64,000 nucleotides of DNA, from positions 1 to 64,000 of the forward strand of contig NZ_JABFTV010000009.1 of NCBI RefSeq assembly GCF_021404405.1, in the 5' to 3' direction. Below, piece by piece: positions 1 to 8,554 of this stretch. The notes below the pieces were generated by a model. The model made no database searches. It was not told the origin of the DNA and worked only from the letters and a program-made list of their open reading frames with translations. How positions within the stretch are numbered: position 1 is the first letter of the stretch; every line of letters starts with the position of its first letter. Origin of the DNA: Billgrantia aerodenitrificans. GTDB taxonomy: Bacteria > Pseudomonadota > Gammaproteobacteria > Pseudomonadales > Halomonadaceae. The translations under genes and the position numbers were made by a program.

Positions 1-58
1 ATACGATGTCCTCAATGAGGGCCCAGCCGTTGTCGGAGATCTCGTAGCGTCCTGCCAT
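1..58 (-). CDS. IS5-like transposase, N-terminal fragment cut by window edge
   Basis: The minus strand reads MAGRYEISDNGWALIEDIV from an ATG at 58 and runs off the left edge open. The pattern (R/K)Y-(D/E)-(I/L)-(S/T)-x-x-x-WALI is the usual N-terminus of IS5-group transposases (DUF4096-type helix). Only 19 residues are visible, so subgroup and intactness cannot be judged. It lies downstream of wecC in the same orientation, at the 3' end of the polysaccharide operon, a common place for IS insertion. A likely Shine-Dalgarno (AGGTGA) directly precedes the ATG, inside one arm of an inverted repeat. Confidence 0.6.
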   Translation of the reverse strand, partial: MAGRYEISDNGWALIEDIV

Positions 59-60
59 AG

Positions 61-89
61 GTCACCTATGCTGCTGCGGCATAGGTGAC
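61..89 (-). repeat. Perfect inverted repeat upstream of the transposase start
   Basis: GTCACCTATG at 61-70 and CATAGGTGAC at 80-89 form a perfect 10-bp stem with a 9-nt loop. It sits 2 nt upstream of the transposase ATG. The arm nearest the ATG contains the AGGTGA that would serve as ribosome binding site. It could be the IS end, a translation-blocking hairpin formed in read-through transcripts from the polysaccharide operon, or both. Confidence 0.6.
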
Positions 90-134
90 ATTAGCAAATT
101 CGAGTTTTCGGACAAAGCCTAGGACAATGGCACA

Positions 135-1451
135 TCAGGTCGGCAGTGGAGAAGGAACCGCCAGTCGCTGCACCTGCCCGGCCCATACCCCCCGGGTGTC
201 GACCAGCAGGCGGCCGGTCAATTGCTCTTGCCCGATTTTCTTGAACGCCTTGTGGTCGACCAACAGCACGATGATGTCCGCCTCGACCAGAGCCACATCG
301 ATACCGACAAGCTTGGAGCCCTCCAGGCTCGTTGGCAGTACATCGATATTGGGCTCGACCACCATCAGCCTGCTGGGCAGCCTGGATTTCAATGCCTGGG
401 TGATGGCGAGCGCCGGGCTTTCACGTAGGTCGTCGATATCAGGCTTGAACGCCAGCCCCAGGCACGCCACGGTGATGTCGCGGGCGGTGCGCTCAGGGTG
501 CTGACTCAGGAACTGACCCACCGCTTGACTGACCTTGTCGATCACCCACTCGGGCTTACCATCGTTGACGTCGCGTGCCGTGCGGATCAGACGGGCCTGT
601 TCCGGGGCTTCGCTAATGATGAACCAAGGGTCTACGGCGATGCAGTGGCCACCCACACCCGGCCCCGGCTGCAGGATATTGACCCGCGGGTGACGGTTAG
701 CCAAGCGGATTAGCTCCCACACGTTGATGTCCAGCCTATCGCAGATGATGGAAAGCTCATTGGCAAAGGCAATGTTGACATCGCGAAAGCTGTTCTCGGT
801 CAGCTTGGCCATTTCGGCCGTGCGTGCCGTAGTGCTGATGCAATCTCCCTGCACGAACAGCTGATACAGCTCACAAGCGGCCTCGGAGCAACGTGGCGTC
901 ATACCGCCGATTACCCGGTCATTCTCCACCAACTCGCGTACCACGTGCCCCGGCAACACCCGCTCCGGACAGTGCGCCACGCGAATGTCCGACGCCTCGC
1001 CCAGTTGGCTGGGGAAGCTTAGGTCCGGGCGCGCCTCCGCAAGCCAGGCCTCCATTTGCTCAGTGGCCCCCACCGGCGAGGTGGATTCCAGAATGACCAA
1101 GTCGCCTGGCTTCAGTACCGGTGCGATCGAAAGGCTAGCCGAGTGAATGTAGCTTAGGTCCGGCACATGTTCCTTCCCCTCTTCACGCTTGAAGGGGGTA
1201 GGCACAGCGACCAGGAAAGCATCTGCCGGTTCCGGCACGGTGGTGGCCCTCAGGTAGCCCTCCTTGACCGCCGCATGGACCAGCATGTCGAGTTCGGGCT
1301 CGACGATATGAATCTCACCACGGTTGATGGTGTTCACCGCCTGCAGGCTGATATCCACACCGATGACCCGCTTACGGCGAGAGGCGATGACAGCAGCGGT
1401 GGGCAGGCCAATATAGCCCAACCCAATCACGGAAATGGTTTCAAGAGACAT
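135..1451 (-). CDS. wecC: UDP-N-acetyl-D-mannosamine dehydrogenase (WecC family)
   Basis: This 438-aa protein belongs to the UDP-glucose/GDP-mannose dehydrogenase family and should oxidise UDP-ManNAc to UDP-ManNAcA with two NAD+ in the cytoplasm. The N-terminus has the Rossmann motif GLGYIGLPTA (about residues 10-20). The central domain has the conserved PGPGVGGHCIAVDPWF block with the active-site-type cysteine, and the C-terminus has LGLAFKPDIDDLRESPAL. The length is normal for WecC. It lies downstream of the WecB-like epimerase that makes its substrate, at the distal end of the minus-strand polysaccharide operon. The WecC rather than WbpA assignment rests on the neighbour and on the second, clearly WbpA-like, gene at 12540-13853. 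Confidence 0.9.
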   Translation of the reverse strand: MSLETISVIGLGYIGLPTAAVIASRRKRVIGVDISLQAVNTINRGEIHIVEPELDMLVHAAVKEGYLRATTVPEPADAFLVAVPTPFKREEGKEHVPDLSYIHSASLSIAPVLKPGDLVILESTSPVGATEQMEAWLAEARPDLSFPSQLGEASDIRVAHCPERVLPGHVVRELVENDRVIGGMTPRCSEAACELYQLFVQGDCISTTARTAEMAKLTENSFRDVNIAFANELSIICDRLDINVWELIRLANRHPRVNILQPGPGVGGHCIAVDPWFIISEAPEQARLIRTARDVNDGKPEWVIDKVSQAVGQFLSQHPERTARDITVACLGLAFKPDIDDLRESPALAITQALKSRLPSRLMVVEPNIDVLPTSLEGSKLVGIDVALVEADIIVLLVDHKAFKKIGQEQLTGRLLVDTRGVWAGQVQRLAVPSPLPT

Positions 1452-1513
1452 AAATTGCGTTCCTTGCGTACTGAGAAGGCTGCAAATTAAAAGCTTAAGA
1501 GAGGTCTAAGAGA

Positions 1514-2707
1514 TCAAGCCGTAGCCAGTTCTTTGCTGGCCTTACGGGTCGAACCCAGAGATTCAGCAAGGTGATCGAGAATACGCGCGCAGGCCTGGCC
1601 GTCGCCGTATGGGTTGTGCGCGCGGCTCATGGCTTGGTAAGCGGTGTCGTCAGACAGCAGTGTGTCGAGTTCACGTGTGATGGTGGCCACATCGGTACCC
1701 ACCAGTTTGACGGTGCCCGCCTCGACCGCCTCCGGTCGTTCGGTGGTATCACGCATCACCAGCACCGGCTTGCCCAGCGACGGCGCTTCTTCTTGAATAC
1801 CGCCTGAATCGGTGATGATTAGGTGAGCCCGATTCATCAAATACACGAACGGCAGATAATCCAGCGGCTCGATCAGGTGGATGTTGTCGATATCCGCCAG
1901 CAGCCGGTTAACGGGTTCTTGCACCTGAGGGTTGAGGTGAACCGGATAGACGACCTGTACATCGGGGTGCCGGCTTGCGGTGATGCGCAGTGCCTGGCAG
2001 ATGCGCTCGAAGCCACCGCCGAAGCTTTCACGGCGGTGGCCAGTGACCAGAATCATGCGGCGAGCGTCATCCAGGAAAGCGAACTGATCCTGGAATCGCG
2101 CCTGTAACGCAGGTGTCGTTTCAAGCTTCTCGACTACATCCAGCAAGGCATCGACCACCGTATTCCCCGTGACCAGGATGCTATCCGGCTTGGCGCCCTC
2201 CTCGAGCAGGTTGCGGCGCGAGCGCTCGGTCGGCGCAAAGTGCCACGCGGCCAGAGCTCCGGTCAGCTTGCGGTTGGCCTCTTCCGGCCACGGGGAGTAA
2301 AGGTTACCGGTGCGCAGCCCCGCTTCGACATGAGCCACCGGTATTTGCTGGTAGTAGGCGGCCAGGGTCACTGCAAAGGTAGTGGCCGTATCACCGTGCA
2401 CCAGCACCACATCGGGCCGCCAATCACTCAGTACGCCTTTCATACCCTGCAGAATGGCGGCAGTGACATCGGTCAGATCCTGACCTGGCCGCATGATCGA
2501 AAGATCATAGTCCGGTATCAGTTCGAACAACGCTAGTACCTGATCCAGCATCTCCCGGTGCTGGCCGGTCACGCATACACGCGTATCGAAGCGTGGATCC
2601 GCCTGCAGGGCGAGGGACAGAGGCGACATCTTGATCGCCTCAGGGCGTGTGCCGAAGACACAGAGCGTGCGCAGTGGCCGCGGTGAAGTCATACGGTCTG
2701 CCTTCAT
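1514..2707 (-). CDS. wecB: UDP-N-acetylglucosamine 2-epimerase, non-hydrolysing
   Basis: A 397-aa member of the UDP-GlcNAc 2-epimerase family that interconverts UDP-GlcNAc and UDP-ManNAc. The hallmark [12 protein letters not shown] is near the N-terminus (about residues 19-30). [27 protein letters not shown] and [10 protein letters not shown] follow in the expected order, and the C-terminal domain has [21 protein letters not shown] start at the second Met (MTSPRP) is equally plausible. It is immediately upstream of wecC, so the pair supplies UDP-ManNAcA. A WbpI-type role (2-epimerisation of the diacetamido-uronic acid made by the wbp genes in this operon) is an alternative that sequence alone cannot exclude. 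Confidence 0.88.
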   Translation of the reverse strand: MKADRMTSPRPLRTLCVFGTRPEAIKMSPLSLALQADPRFDTRVCVTGQHREMLDQVLALFELIPDYDLSIMRPGQDLTDVTAAILQGMKGVLSDWRPDVVLVHGDTATTFAVTLAAYYQQIPVAHVEAGLRTGNLYSPWPEEANRKLTGALAAWHFAPTERSRRNLLEEGAKPDSILVTGNTVVDALLDVVEKLETTPALQARFQDQFAFLDDARRMILVTGHRRESFGGGFERICQALRITASRHPDVQVVYPVHLNPQVQEPVNRLLADIDNIHLIEPLDYLPFVYLMNRAHLIITDSGGIQEEAPSLGKPVLVMRDTTERPEAVEAGTVKLVGTDVATITRELDTLLSDDTAYQAMSRAHNPYGDGQACARILDHLAESLGSTRKASKELATA

Positions 2708-2765
2708 CAGGATTGTAGGATTGGGATCGCTTGCGCCAATAGGTGGTCAGAGCGATGCGAGGTAG

Positions 2766-4904
2766 CTACTGGCCGCGAAGCGCCTCAGCCGCTTCGATGC
2801 TGACTCGCGCTACCTCGAAGATTTCTTCAGCGGGTATGGGAGTAGCCCGACCTTGCTCGACGGCGGTAAGGAACGCCGCCGCGCAGGCCTTCTGGCCCTT
2901 GTCTTGTTTCCACAGGTTGAGCTTGCGAAAGCCCGGCCAGCCGAAGCCGTGCAGCTTGCGGAAGTTGTCGAGCTGCAACACGCGACCGGCGGCGAACACT
3001 TCGACACGCTCCTTGGGGAAGCTGGCCGAACCATTGGCCAGATAGTGAATGGTGCCGAAGGAGCCGTCGGCGAAGCCCAGTGTGATGGCTGCCTTGTCCT
3101 CGGTGATCGCCATGCCGGGGTTGTCGCCCATTCGCCGTGCCTGAACCGAGATAACCGGGCTGCCGGCCAGAAAGCGCATCAAGTCGATGAAATGACAGGC
3201 CTCACCAATGATGCGCCCTCCGCCGACATCCGGATCCTGAGTCCAGTGCTCGGGTGGAATAGCCCCTGCGTTCATGGTCATAATGAAGCTTTTGGGCTCC
3301 TTCACCGCTCCCAGCAGTGTCTTCATCTTCTGTACCTGGGGGGCAAAGCGCCGGTTGAAGCCCAACATCAGGTGAGGCTGTTGGCCGCTGGCGTGAGCCG
3401 TGTGGTAGGCCGCCTCTACCTCGGCCAACCCCTCCCTGCAAATCGCCAAGGGCTTTTCGACGAAGACATGCTTACCTGCTGCCAAGGCTTGGCTAACGAA
3501 GTTTGCATGGGTGTCGTGACGGGTGACGATGGCCACGGTGTTGACGGTGTCGTTGGCTAGCAGCCCCACCAGATCCGTAGAGGCTTCGGCAAAACCCGCT
3601 TTCTCACCGTGAATCACCCCGTTGATGCCACCTGCGGTGACCAGGGTGTGCAACTGGGCACCAGCAGCCTTGAAGGCCGGGATCAGCACTCGAGAAGCGT
3701 AGTTACCGGCGCCGATCATACCCAGCACAGGCCGGGTAGCATCGAACTGTACTTCGCGGTTAAGGGTAACGGACGAAACGGTGCGCTGCTCTAGCGGTGC
3801 ATCATACTCCAGCAAGATACCCAAGGCCGCGCGCTCCTCGGTGAGCACCCGGTAGGCCTCTGGCGCATTAGCGAAAGCGAAGCGGTGAGTAATCAGCGGT
3901 TCGACGTCCAACTGGCCGCTGGCCAGCATATCCAGCACGGCCTCGAAATTGCGCTGCTCGGTCCAGCGCACGAAGCCGAGAGGATAGTCATTGCCCTTTT
4001 CCTCGTAGTTCGGATCGTAGCGGCCCGGGCCGTAGGAGCAGGAGACCTGAAAGCTGAGCTCCTTTTCATAGAAGTCGGCACGGTTGAGTTCCAGCCCGGT
4101 AACGCCCACCAGGATGATGCGCCCACGCTGGCGACTCATACGTGCCGCCTGGGTGACCGGATCGTTCGACTTGGTGGAAGCAGTAATGATGACACCATCC
4201 ACGCCGTTACCGCGGCTGAAGGCGAGCCCCGCCGCCACCGGGTCTTCGCCCTGAGCCGGGTTGCAGATCTCGGCGCCGAACTTTTCGGCCAAGGCCAGCT
4301 TGGCGGCATCAAAATCGATGGCCAGTACACGACAACCGTGGGCACGCAGCAGCTGTACCGCCAACAGGCCGATCAACCCCACCCCGGTAACCACAAAAGC
4401 CTCGCCTAGAGTCGGCTGCGCCAGTCGGATTCCCTGCAGGCCGATAGCGCCTACCACAGTAAAGGCCGCCTGTTCGTTAGAAACCCCCTCGGGAATGCGC
4501 GCGCAGAGATTCTGCGGTACCTTGACGATCTCGGCATGGGGGCCATTGGAGGCCACGCGATCGCCCGGCTTGAAGCGTAAAACACCCTGCCCCACTTCGC
4601 TGACCACGCCGACATTGCAGTAGCCTAGCGGCAGCGGCTGGGCCAACTTTGAGCGCACCGCCTCCACCGTGGTCATCAGTCCATCAGTCTGAACCTTCTC
4701 CAGCACCATCTTGACCTTCTCCGGCTGCTGACGGGCCTTCTGGAGGTAGGAGGCGCGGCCGAAATCCACCAGCATGCGCTCGGTACCGGCGGAGACTAAG
4801 GTAGTTGAGGTTGAAATCAGCAGGCTACCGGTGCTAGCACGAGGTGAAGGGGCCTCGGTGAGGGTAGTGGCGCCTTTGGCAAGGTCTTGGAGAACTTGTT
4901 TCAT
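2766..4904 (-). CDS. Bi-domain oxidoreductase: MDR alcohol dehydrogenase fused to Gfo/Idh/MocA
   Basis: This 712-aa protein combines two NAD(P)-dependent enzymes. Residues about 1-370 are a medium-chain dehydrogenase with a nucleotide-binding segment VVTGVGLIGLLAVQLLRAHG. Residues about 390-712 are a Gfo/Idh/MocA oxidoreductase with GMIGAGNYASRVLIPAF and the EKPLAI motif. This fused architecture occurs in many polysaccharide loci, often near heparinase-like or glycosyltransferase genes, but its substrate is not established. Here it lies between a glycosyltransferase and wecB, so a nucleotide sugar or glycan-modifying redox step is likely. The preceding glycosyltransferase stop is only 26 bp upstream of its start, consistent with one transcript. 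Confidence 0.85.
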   Translation of the reverse strand: MKQVLQDLAKGATTLTEAPSPRASTGSLLISTSTTLVSAGTERMLVDFGRASYLQKARQQPEKVKMVLEKVQTDGLMTTVEAVRSKLAQPLPLGYCNVGVVSEVGQGVLRFKPGDRVASNGPHAEIVKVPQNLCARIPEGVSNEQAAFTVVGAIGLQGIRLAQPTLGEAFVVTGVGLIGLLAVQLLRAHGCRVLAIDFDAAKLALAEKFGAEICNPAQGEDPVAAGLAFSRGNGVDGVIITASTKSNDPVTQAARMSRQRGRIILVGVTGLELNRADFYEKELSFQVSCSYGPGRYDPNYEEKGNDYPLGFVRWTEQRNFEAVLDMLASGQLDVEPLITHRFAFANAPEAYRVLTEERAALGILLEYDAPLEQRTVSSVTLNREVQFDATRPVLGMIGAGNYASRVLIPAFKAAGAQLHTLVTAGGINGVIHGEKAGFAEASTDLVGLLANDTVNTVAIVTRHDTHANFVSQALAAGKHVFVEKPLAICREGLAEVEAAYHTAHASGQQPHLMLGFNRRFAPQVQKMKTLLGAVKEPKSFIMTMNAGAIPPEHWTQDPDVGGGRIIGEACHFIDLMRFLAGSPVISVQARRMGDNPGMAITEDKAAITLGFADGSFGTIHYLANGSASFPKERVEVFAAGRVLQLDNFRKLHGFGWPGFRKLNLWKQDKGQKACAAAFLTAVEQGRATPIPAEEIFEVARVSIEAAEALRGQ

Positions 4905-4930
4905 TAGTAGCTCAAAAAAATTATGTAATA

Positions 4931-6004
4931 TTAGACATTAAATACAGATCTCACAGATTCCTTCCAAGAGCTGAATTTCTTAAGTTCATGAGCTGCCGCC
5001 TGATTACCCCCCCCCCCTGAAGCAGAATTTTTTTGTAGATCCTTAATAGCAGAAACTATTGAAAACGCATCATCAGGATCGAAATACAAAGCAGCTTCCC
5101 CACATATTTCTCTGGAAAAGTCCAAGTCAGACGTTAAAATTGGCAAGCCTATAGACATTGCCTCTAGATATGGAAGTCCTACCGTCTCTAGCTTTGTTGG
5201 CATCAGCAATGCATCATGCTCTAAATATTGAAGAGTCAATTCTTTTTGCGTTAATACACCAAGGTTGCTGACCACTTTTGTAGAGTTAAAACCAAGGTTA
5301 GTGAATTTCTCAGGAGGTAGTGTCAATGAGATAGAAACAGTCATTCCTTGGCTTTCAATCTGATCGGCAATTTTCCTTATGGCACTGAAGTTTTTGTGGC
5401 TATAATACAAGGCCGGATATATCAAACGAAGACTTTCTTTATTCTCTAAAAATTTATTAATGTTATTACCATATCTCAAATCAACAAACCCCGGATAAAC
5501 ATAAAAAACATCTTTACATGTGGTATTATTTAATTTTTCTTTCAATCTTTTCCGCATGGTAGCTGTCTGCACGACCCATACACTAACATACCTAGAAAAA
5601 GCTCTTATCAAAGCATACCTTAAAGCTCTGGACATTATTTCTTTTATGCTTGCGCCATTGCTATAGTTGAAACCGTAAACATAATAAGCCCATTGCAAAT
5701 AGACCTTTTGCTTTAATGCAGTGCGAGAGGGAACGTTTCCAAGCGACAATATTTCTACAGCGTTATATTTTCTAGCAAGCCAGTCAACCCAGTAACCATA
5801 AAATAGTAATACACCACAACCGCTCAAAAACATCGGTGGCACAACGAGGATCTTTGGACCATTTTCTCGACTCGCCAAAAGATAATTTCTGATTTCATTA
5901 TTATTCACAAGAAAAACACATTCTTCAGGAGAATAAATGTAGAACTGCTCCAGCACAGTAAAACCACCACCGCTTGATAAATTTGCAGCATTGACTAAAA
6001 CCAT
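4931..6004 (-). CDS. Glycosyltransferase (GT4-like) with 3' poly-G tract
   Basis: A 357-aa cytoplasmic glycosyltransferase of the GT-B type. The N-terminus VNAANLSSGGGFTVLEQF fits the glycine-rich acceptor-side loop of GT4 enzymes. The C-terminal half has LLMPTKLETVGLPYLEAMSIG, the E-x7-E donor-site motif, followed by PILTSDLDFSREICGEAALYFDP. It would add one sugar of the repeat unit on undecaprenyl-PP; the linkage is unknown. The gene is AT-rich compared with wbp/wec neighbours, typical for exchanged O-unit genes. An in-frame run of 11 G encodes Gly330-Gly333 close to the C-terminus. Confidence 0.82.
   Translation of the reverse strand: MVLVNAANLSSGGGFTVLEQFYIYSPEECVFLVNNNEIRNYLLASRENGPKILVVPPMFLSGCGVLLFYGYWVDWLARKYNAVEILSLGNVPSRTALKQKVYLQWAYYVYGFNYSNGASIKEIMSRALRYALIRAFSRYVSVWVVQTATMRKRLKEKLNNTTCKDVFYVYPGFVDLRYGNNINKFLENKESLRLIYPALYYSHKNFSAIRKIADQIESQGMTVSISLTLPPEKFTNLGFNSTKVVSNLGVLTQKELTLQYLEHDALLMPTKLETVGLPYLEAMSIGLPILTSDLDFSREICGEAALYFDPDDAFSIVSAIKDLQKNSASGGGGNQAAAHELKKFSSWKESVRSVFNV
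5007..5017 (-). repeat. Poly-G(11) tract inside glycosyltransferase gene
   Basis: Eleven consecutive C on the plus strand (G on the coding strand) lie within the 4931-6004 gene. Reading as TCA GGG GGG GGG GGT the frame is open. One extra G puts a TAA immediately after the tract. One fewer G gives an 18-residue foreign tail ending in TGA. Tracts this long slip readily during replication. Confidence 0.9.
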
Positions 6005-6211
6005 TGAGCCACAACCCTAAAATACAAAAAACATTTAAAAATACGGCTAACAAGATTTATATCTCATAGAGATACTGAATCCTAAAAGCCTTTTTACTAA
6101 CAAGTGGCATATGCATAGTTAAAATCGACACCTTATCAACCACTTGCCATGTGCAAAGTTAGAGAACATTGCATCCCAATCATTTTTAGAGCTTAAAAGG
6201 CAAATCAGCCA

Positions 6212-7192
6212 TTAGAAAAAGCCGTTTCCGTATACAATTATATTCTTAATAAAAGGCACGCTTTTATAAGAAAAATAAGTTAACATTAATATCATTGCAG
6301 GATGGTTGAGCTTATGCTCAACCATAAGTAAATAAATTACAGTCACAACCGCCAGCATGTTAATTCTCATTCCACCAAGAATGGCGATCATAGGATAGAA
6401 TGGAAGTAACGCCATCATTATTCTAAATTTATTCACTGCTACGAAAATTGAAACAAAAGACAAAATTATAATATTTAAAAGCTCAAGTGCACTGGTATCA
6501 CGAGCTGCATGACTAGCTCCTTTTATAAAAATACCATCCCAAAAAAAATAAGCTATGAAAAAAGAAGAAAGGCCTGCGACAACAACCATACGGAATGAAC
6601 TTACTCTAATTGCCCGTCGCCGTAAAAAAATCTTAACATCCTTCGCAAGAGTGCAGAAGATTATGGAAGGGAAAAAAAGTAGAGATTGGAAATGCGCCAT
6701 CGGAGAAAGAAATAACAACACGTTTCTAACCAAGCCGGAAAAATAGAATGCATAAACAATAATTATAAATGCGATTTTTAACCTTTCTGCCCCAGTTAGC
6801 AACACAACAGTGTAAAAATTCGTCAAGACAAGAGCCACCGCCAACCATGAAACATGGTGCTTTCTTAAAATAAGAAAGATACCAGACAAAAGTAAAACAT
6901 TTAAGAAAGAAACATAAACATTTTTATCGATGCCAAGCGAGGCCCCTATCCATATTAAATAAGGAGAAAGCACCTCCCTAGATGAGAGTTGAGCTAACGC
7001 AAGGCTAGGCACTTCTTGGAAGGTGGCAAATTTTAGTGAATTGTAGAAGCGATGATAATGAACCTGATCTCCGTCAACGTAGAAATGAAGGAGGAAATAA
7101 GAAGCTCCAAAAAAAATCGGAACTAGAAGAAAAGCATATAATACTGTTCTCTCTTGATAGCTTTTAGTCAACAAGCCTGCGATCCTATACAT
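6212..7192 (-). CDS. wzy: EpsG/Wzy-like polysaccharide polymerase
   Basis: A 326-aa very hydrophobic protein with about eight to ten predicted membrane segments, e.g. near residues 18-36, 100-115, 118-135, 150-180 and 205-225. The periplasmic motif DGDQVHYHRFY (about residues 39-49) and GAERLKIAF (about 134-142) resemble the conserved D-x-D...Y and R/K motifs of EpsG-type polymerases. In a Wzx/Wzy pathway it would polymerise undecaprenyl-linked units in the inner membrane. It lies between two glycosyltransferase genes with gaps of about 190-207 bp on each side and shares their AT-rich composition. Such proteins are poorly conserved, so the call rests on topology, motif and context. Confidence 0.72.
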   Translation of the reverse strand: MYRIAGLLTKSYQERTVLYAFLLVPIFFGASYFLLHFYVDGDQVHYHRFYNSLKFATFQEVPSLALAQLSSREVLSPYLIWIGASLGIDKNVYVSFLNVLLLSGIFLILRKHHVSWLAVALVLTNFYTVVLLTGAERLKIAFIIIVYAFYFSGLVRNVLLFLSPMAHFQSLLFFPSIIFCTLAKDVKIFLRRRAIRVSSFRMVVVAGLSSFFIAYFFWDGIFIKGASHAARDTSALELLNIIILSFVSIFVAVNKFRIMMALLPFYPMIAILGGMRINMLAVVTVIYLLMVEHKLNHPAMILMLTYFSYKSVPFIKNIIVYGNGFF

Positions 7193-7381
7193 TAATCCAT
7201 TTTATAAAACTAAAGAGCCCGGAATAATTAACAAGTTTGTCCAGATGGGTTTGACAGAGACTGCAAAGCCGGGTGTGCGAATATGCAATCCCAACATCAC
7301 GTTTTAAAAAACTGGAAGCGCTTCTTAAAACCACCAAAAATCTAACGCCTTTATTTAAAAACAAAAGCTCTGAACAAAGAA

Positions 7382-8530
7382 TTAATTCGCAACATTAAGG
7401 AAAGAGGCAACAGCTTTATCCAAGGAGTATCGCTTTGCCCTATCCCTTGCATGCCCCCCTAAAGAATGAAACTCAGATAAATTCGTGGCTAAAGCGTAGT
7501 ATGCTTCAGCCAACTGTTCACAGCTTCCCTCGGCTACAAAGATAGCTGACCTATCATCTAAAGATTGCTTGAAAGTGTAGTTGTCCCAACATATCATTAC
7601 TCTACCAGCAGCCATACCTTCAAGCATCCCGTTAGATACCCCCCCCCCGCCACACTTTGATGCTTGATTAGAAAAGGTCAAACATACATTGGCGGTAATA
7701 CCAGAAAGATAGCCAGCAATTTCATTATTACTGATAGGTCCTAAATAGCGAAAATTATCAAATGAGCGAACAGATTCCATTTCCCCCTCAAGCCTCCCCT
7801 GTCCGACCACGTGAAACTCAATAAGCTGACGACTGCATTTATATTTTTGATTGAATATTTCAATAGACCTTAAAAATTCAAGGAACCCTTTTTCTTTTGA
7901 CAACCTACCTATATATGAAACTACTACCGGGTTTGTTTTCAATTTTTCTTTGCTAGCAGCCGTGTATTTACTAACGTCTATACAGTTAGGGATATATACC
8001 GAATCCACTCCCCTTGCCACATAGGCTTTTTGCGTATCAAGCCCGTTTGATATCAAGTGATGAGCACTTTTTAGAACTCTTAGCTCTTTCCACAATAAAA
8101 TTTTCTTTATGTGTTTAACTCGTGATTGATTTATTTCTTTTTCCAAAATACTTCTTATCCATATTATGCGACGGCATCTCATCCGACTCCGAAAAGCCAA
8201 AGGCTCCCATAGACTACCTACCGCCACAACAACATCTTCTTTGTTAAATTTCTTAAGTTTCTTGGCTATAATCCACGAAGAAATATAAAATTTTAATGGC
8301 GAGCGCCATAGTATTTTTGGGAAATATGCTGGCCTCTCTATCCCAACCATCTTAGAATAATTACTCAACTCAGAACAAAACGTGTCTTCAACTCCACCTT
8401 CTTTCAAATGTAAAATTTCGACTTTATCCTTCCCAACTTTGCCAGCAAGTTTTGGTATAAAGTTCATAAGCCACGTCTCTCTCCCCCCGCCGTTCCGATT
8501 CAAGTTTGACAAAAGGATAAATATGTACAT
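7382..8530 (-). CDS. Glycosyltransferase (GT4-like) with internal poly-G tract
   Basis: A 382-aa GT-B glycosyltransferase. SNLNRNGGGRETWLMNFIP at the N-terminus is the GT4 glycine-rich loop. VVSYIGRLSKEKGFLEFLRS (about residues 203-222) is the canonical start of the C-terminal GT4 domain. VSNGMLEGMAAGRVMICWD carries the donor-site E-x7-E region. It should act in the cytoplasm on the lipid-linked repeat unit. A run of 10 G lies just before the E-x7-E region (Gly295-Val298), so any single-base slippage removes the last quarter of the protein. AT-rich, between wzx and wzy. Confidence 0.85.
   Translation of the reverse strand: MYIFILLSNLNRNGGGRETWLMNFIPKLAGKVGKDKVEILHLKEGGVEDTFCSELSNYSKMVGIERPAYFPKILWRSPLKFYISSWIIAKKLKKFNKEDVVVAVGSLWEPLAFRSRMRCRRIIWIRSILEKEINQSRVKHIKKILLWKELRVLKSAHHLISNGLDTQKAYVARGVDSVYIPNCIDVSKYTAASKEKLKTNPVVVSYIGRLSKEKGFLEFLRSIEIFNQKYKCSRQLIEFHVVGQGRLEGEMESVRSFDNFRYLGPISNNEIAGYLSGITANVCLTFSNQASKCGGGGVSNGMLEGMAAGRVMICWDNYTFKQSLDDRSAIFVAEGSCEQLAEAYYALATNLSEFHSLGGHARDRAKRYSLDKAVASFLNVAN
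7639..7648 (-). repeat. Poly-G(10) tract in the catalytic region of a glycosyltransferase
   Basis: Ten G on the coding strand, read as GGC GGG GGG GGG GTA in the open frame. With nine G the frame ends at a TAA about 17 codons later; with eleven G it ends almost at once (GGT ATC TAA). Either change removes the conserved donor-binding motif, giving a clean ON/OFF switch. Confidence 0.9.
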
Positions 8531-8554
8531 TTTCCCTTCCTTATAATCTCACAA

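Noticed and set aside
6101..6146. CAAGTGG/CCACTTG inverted repeat in the gap between glycosyltransferase and wzy genes
   Set aside because: Arms of 7 bp are 32 bp apart without a T run, in AT-rich DNA; not distinguishable from chance.
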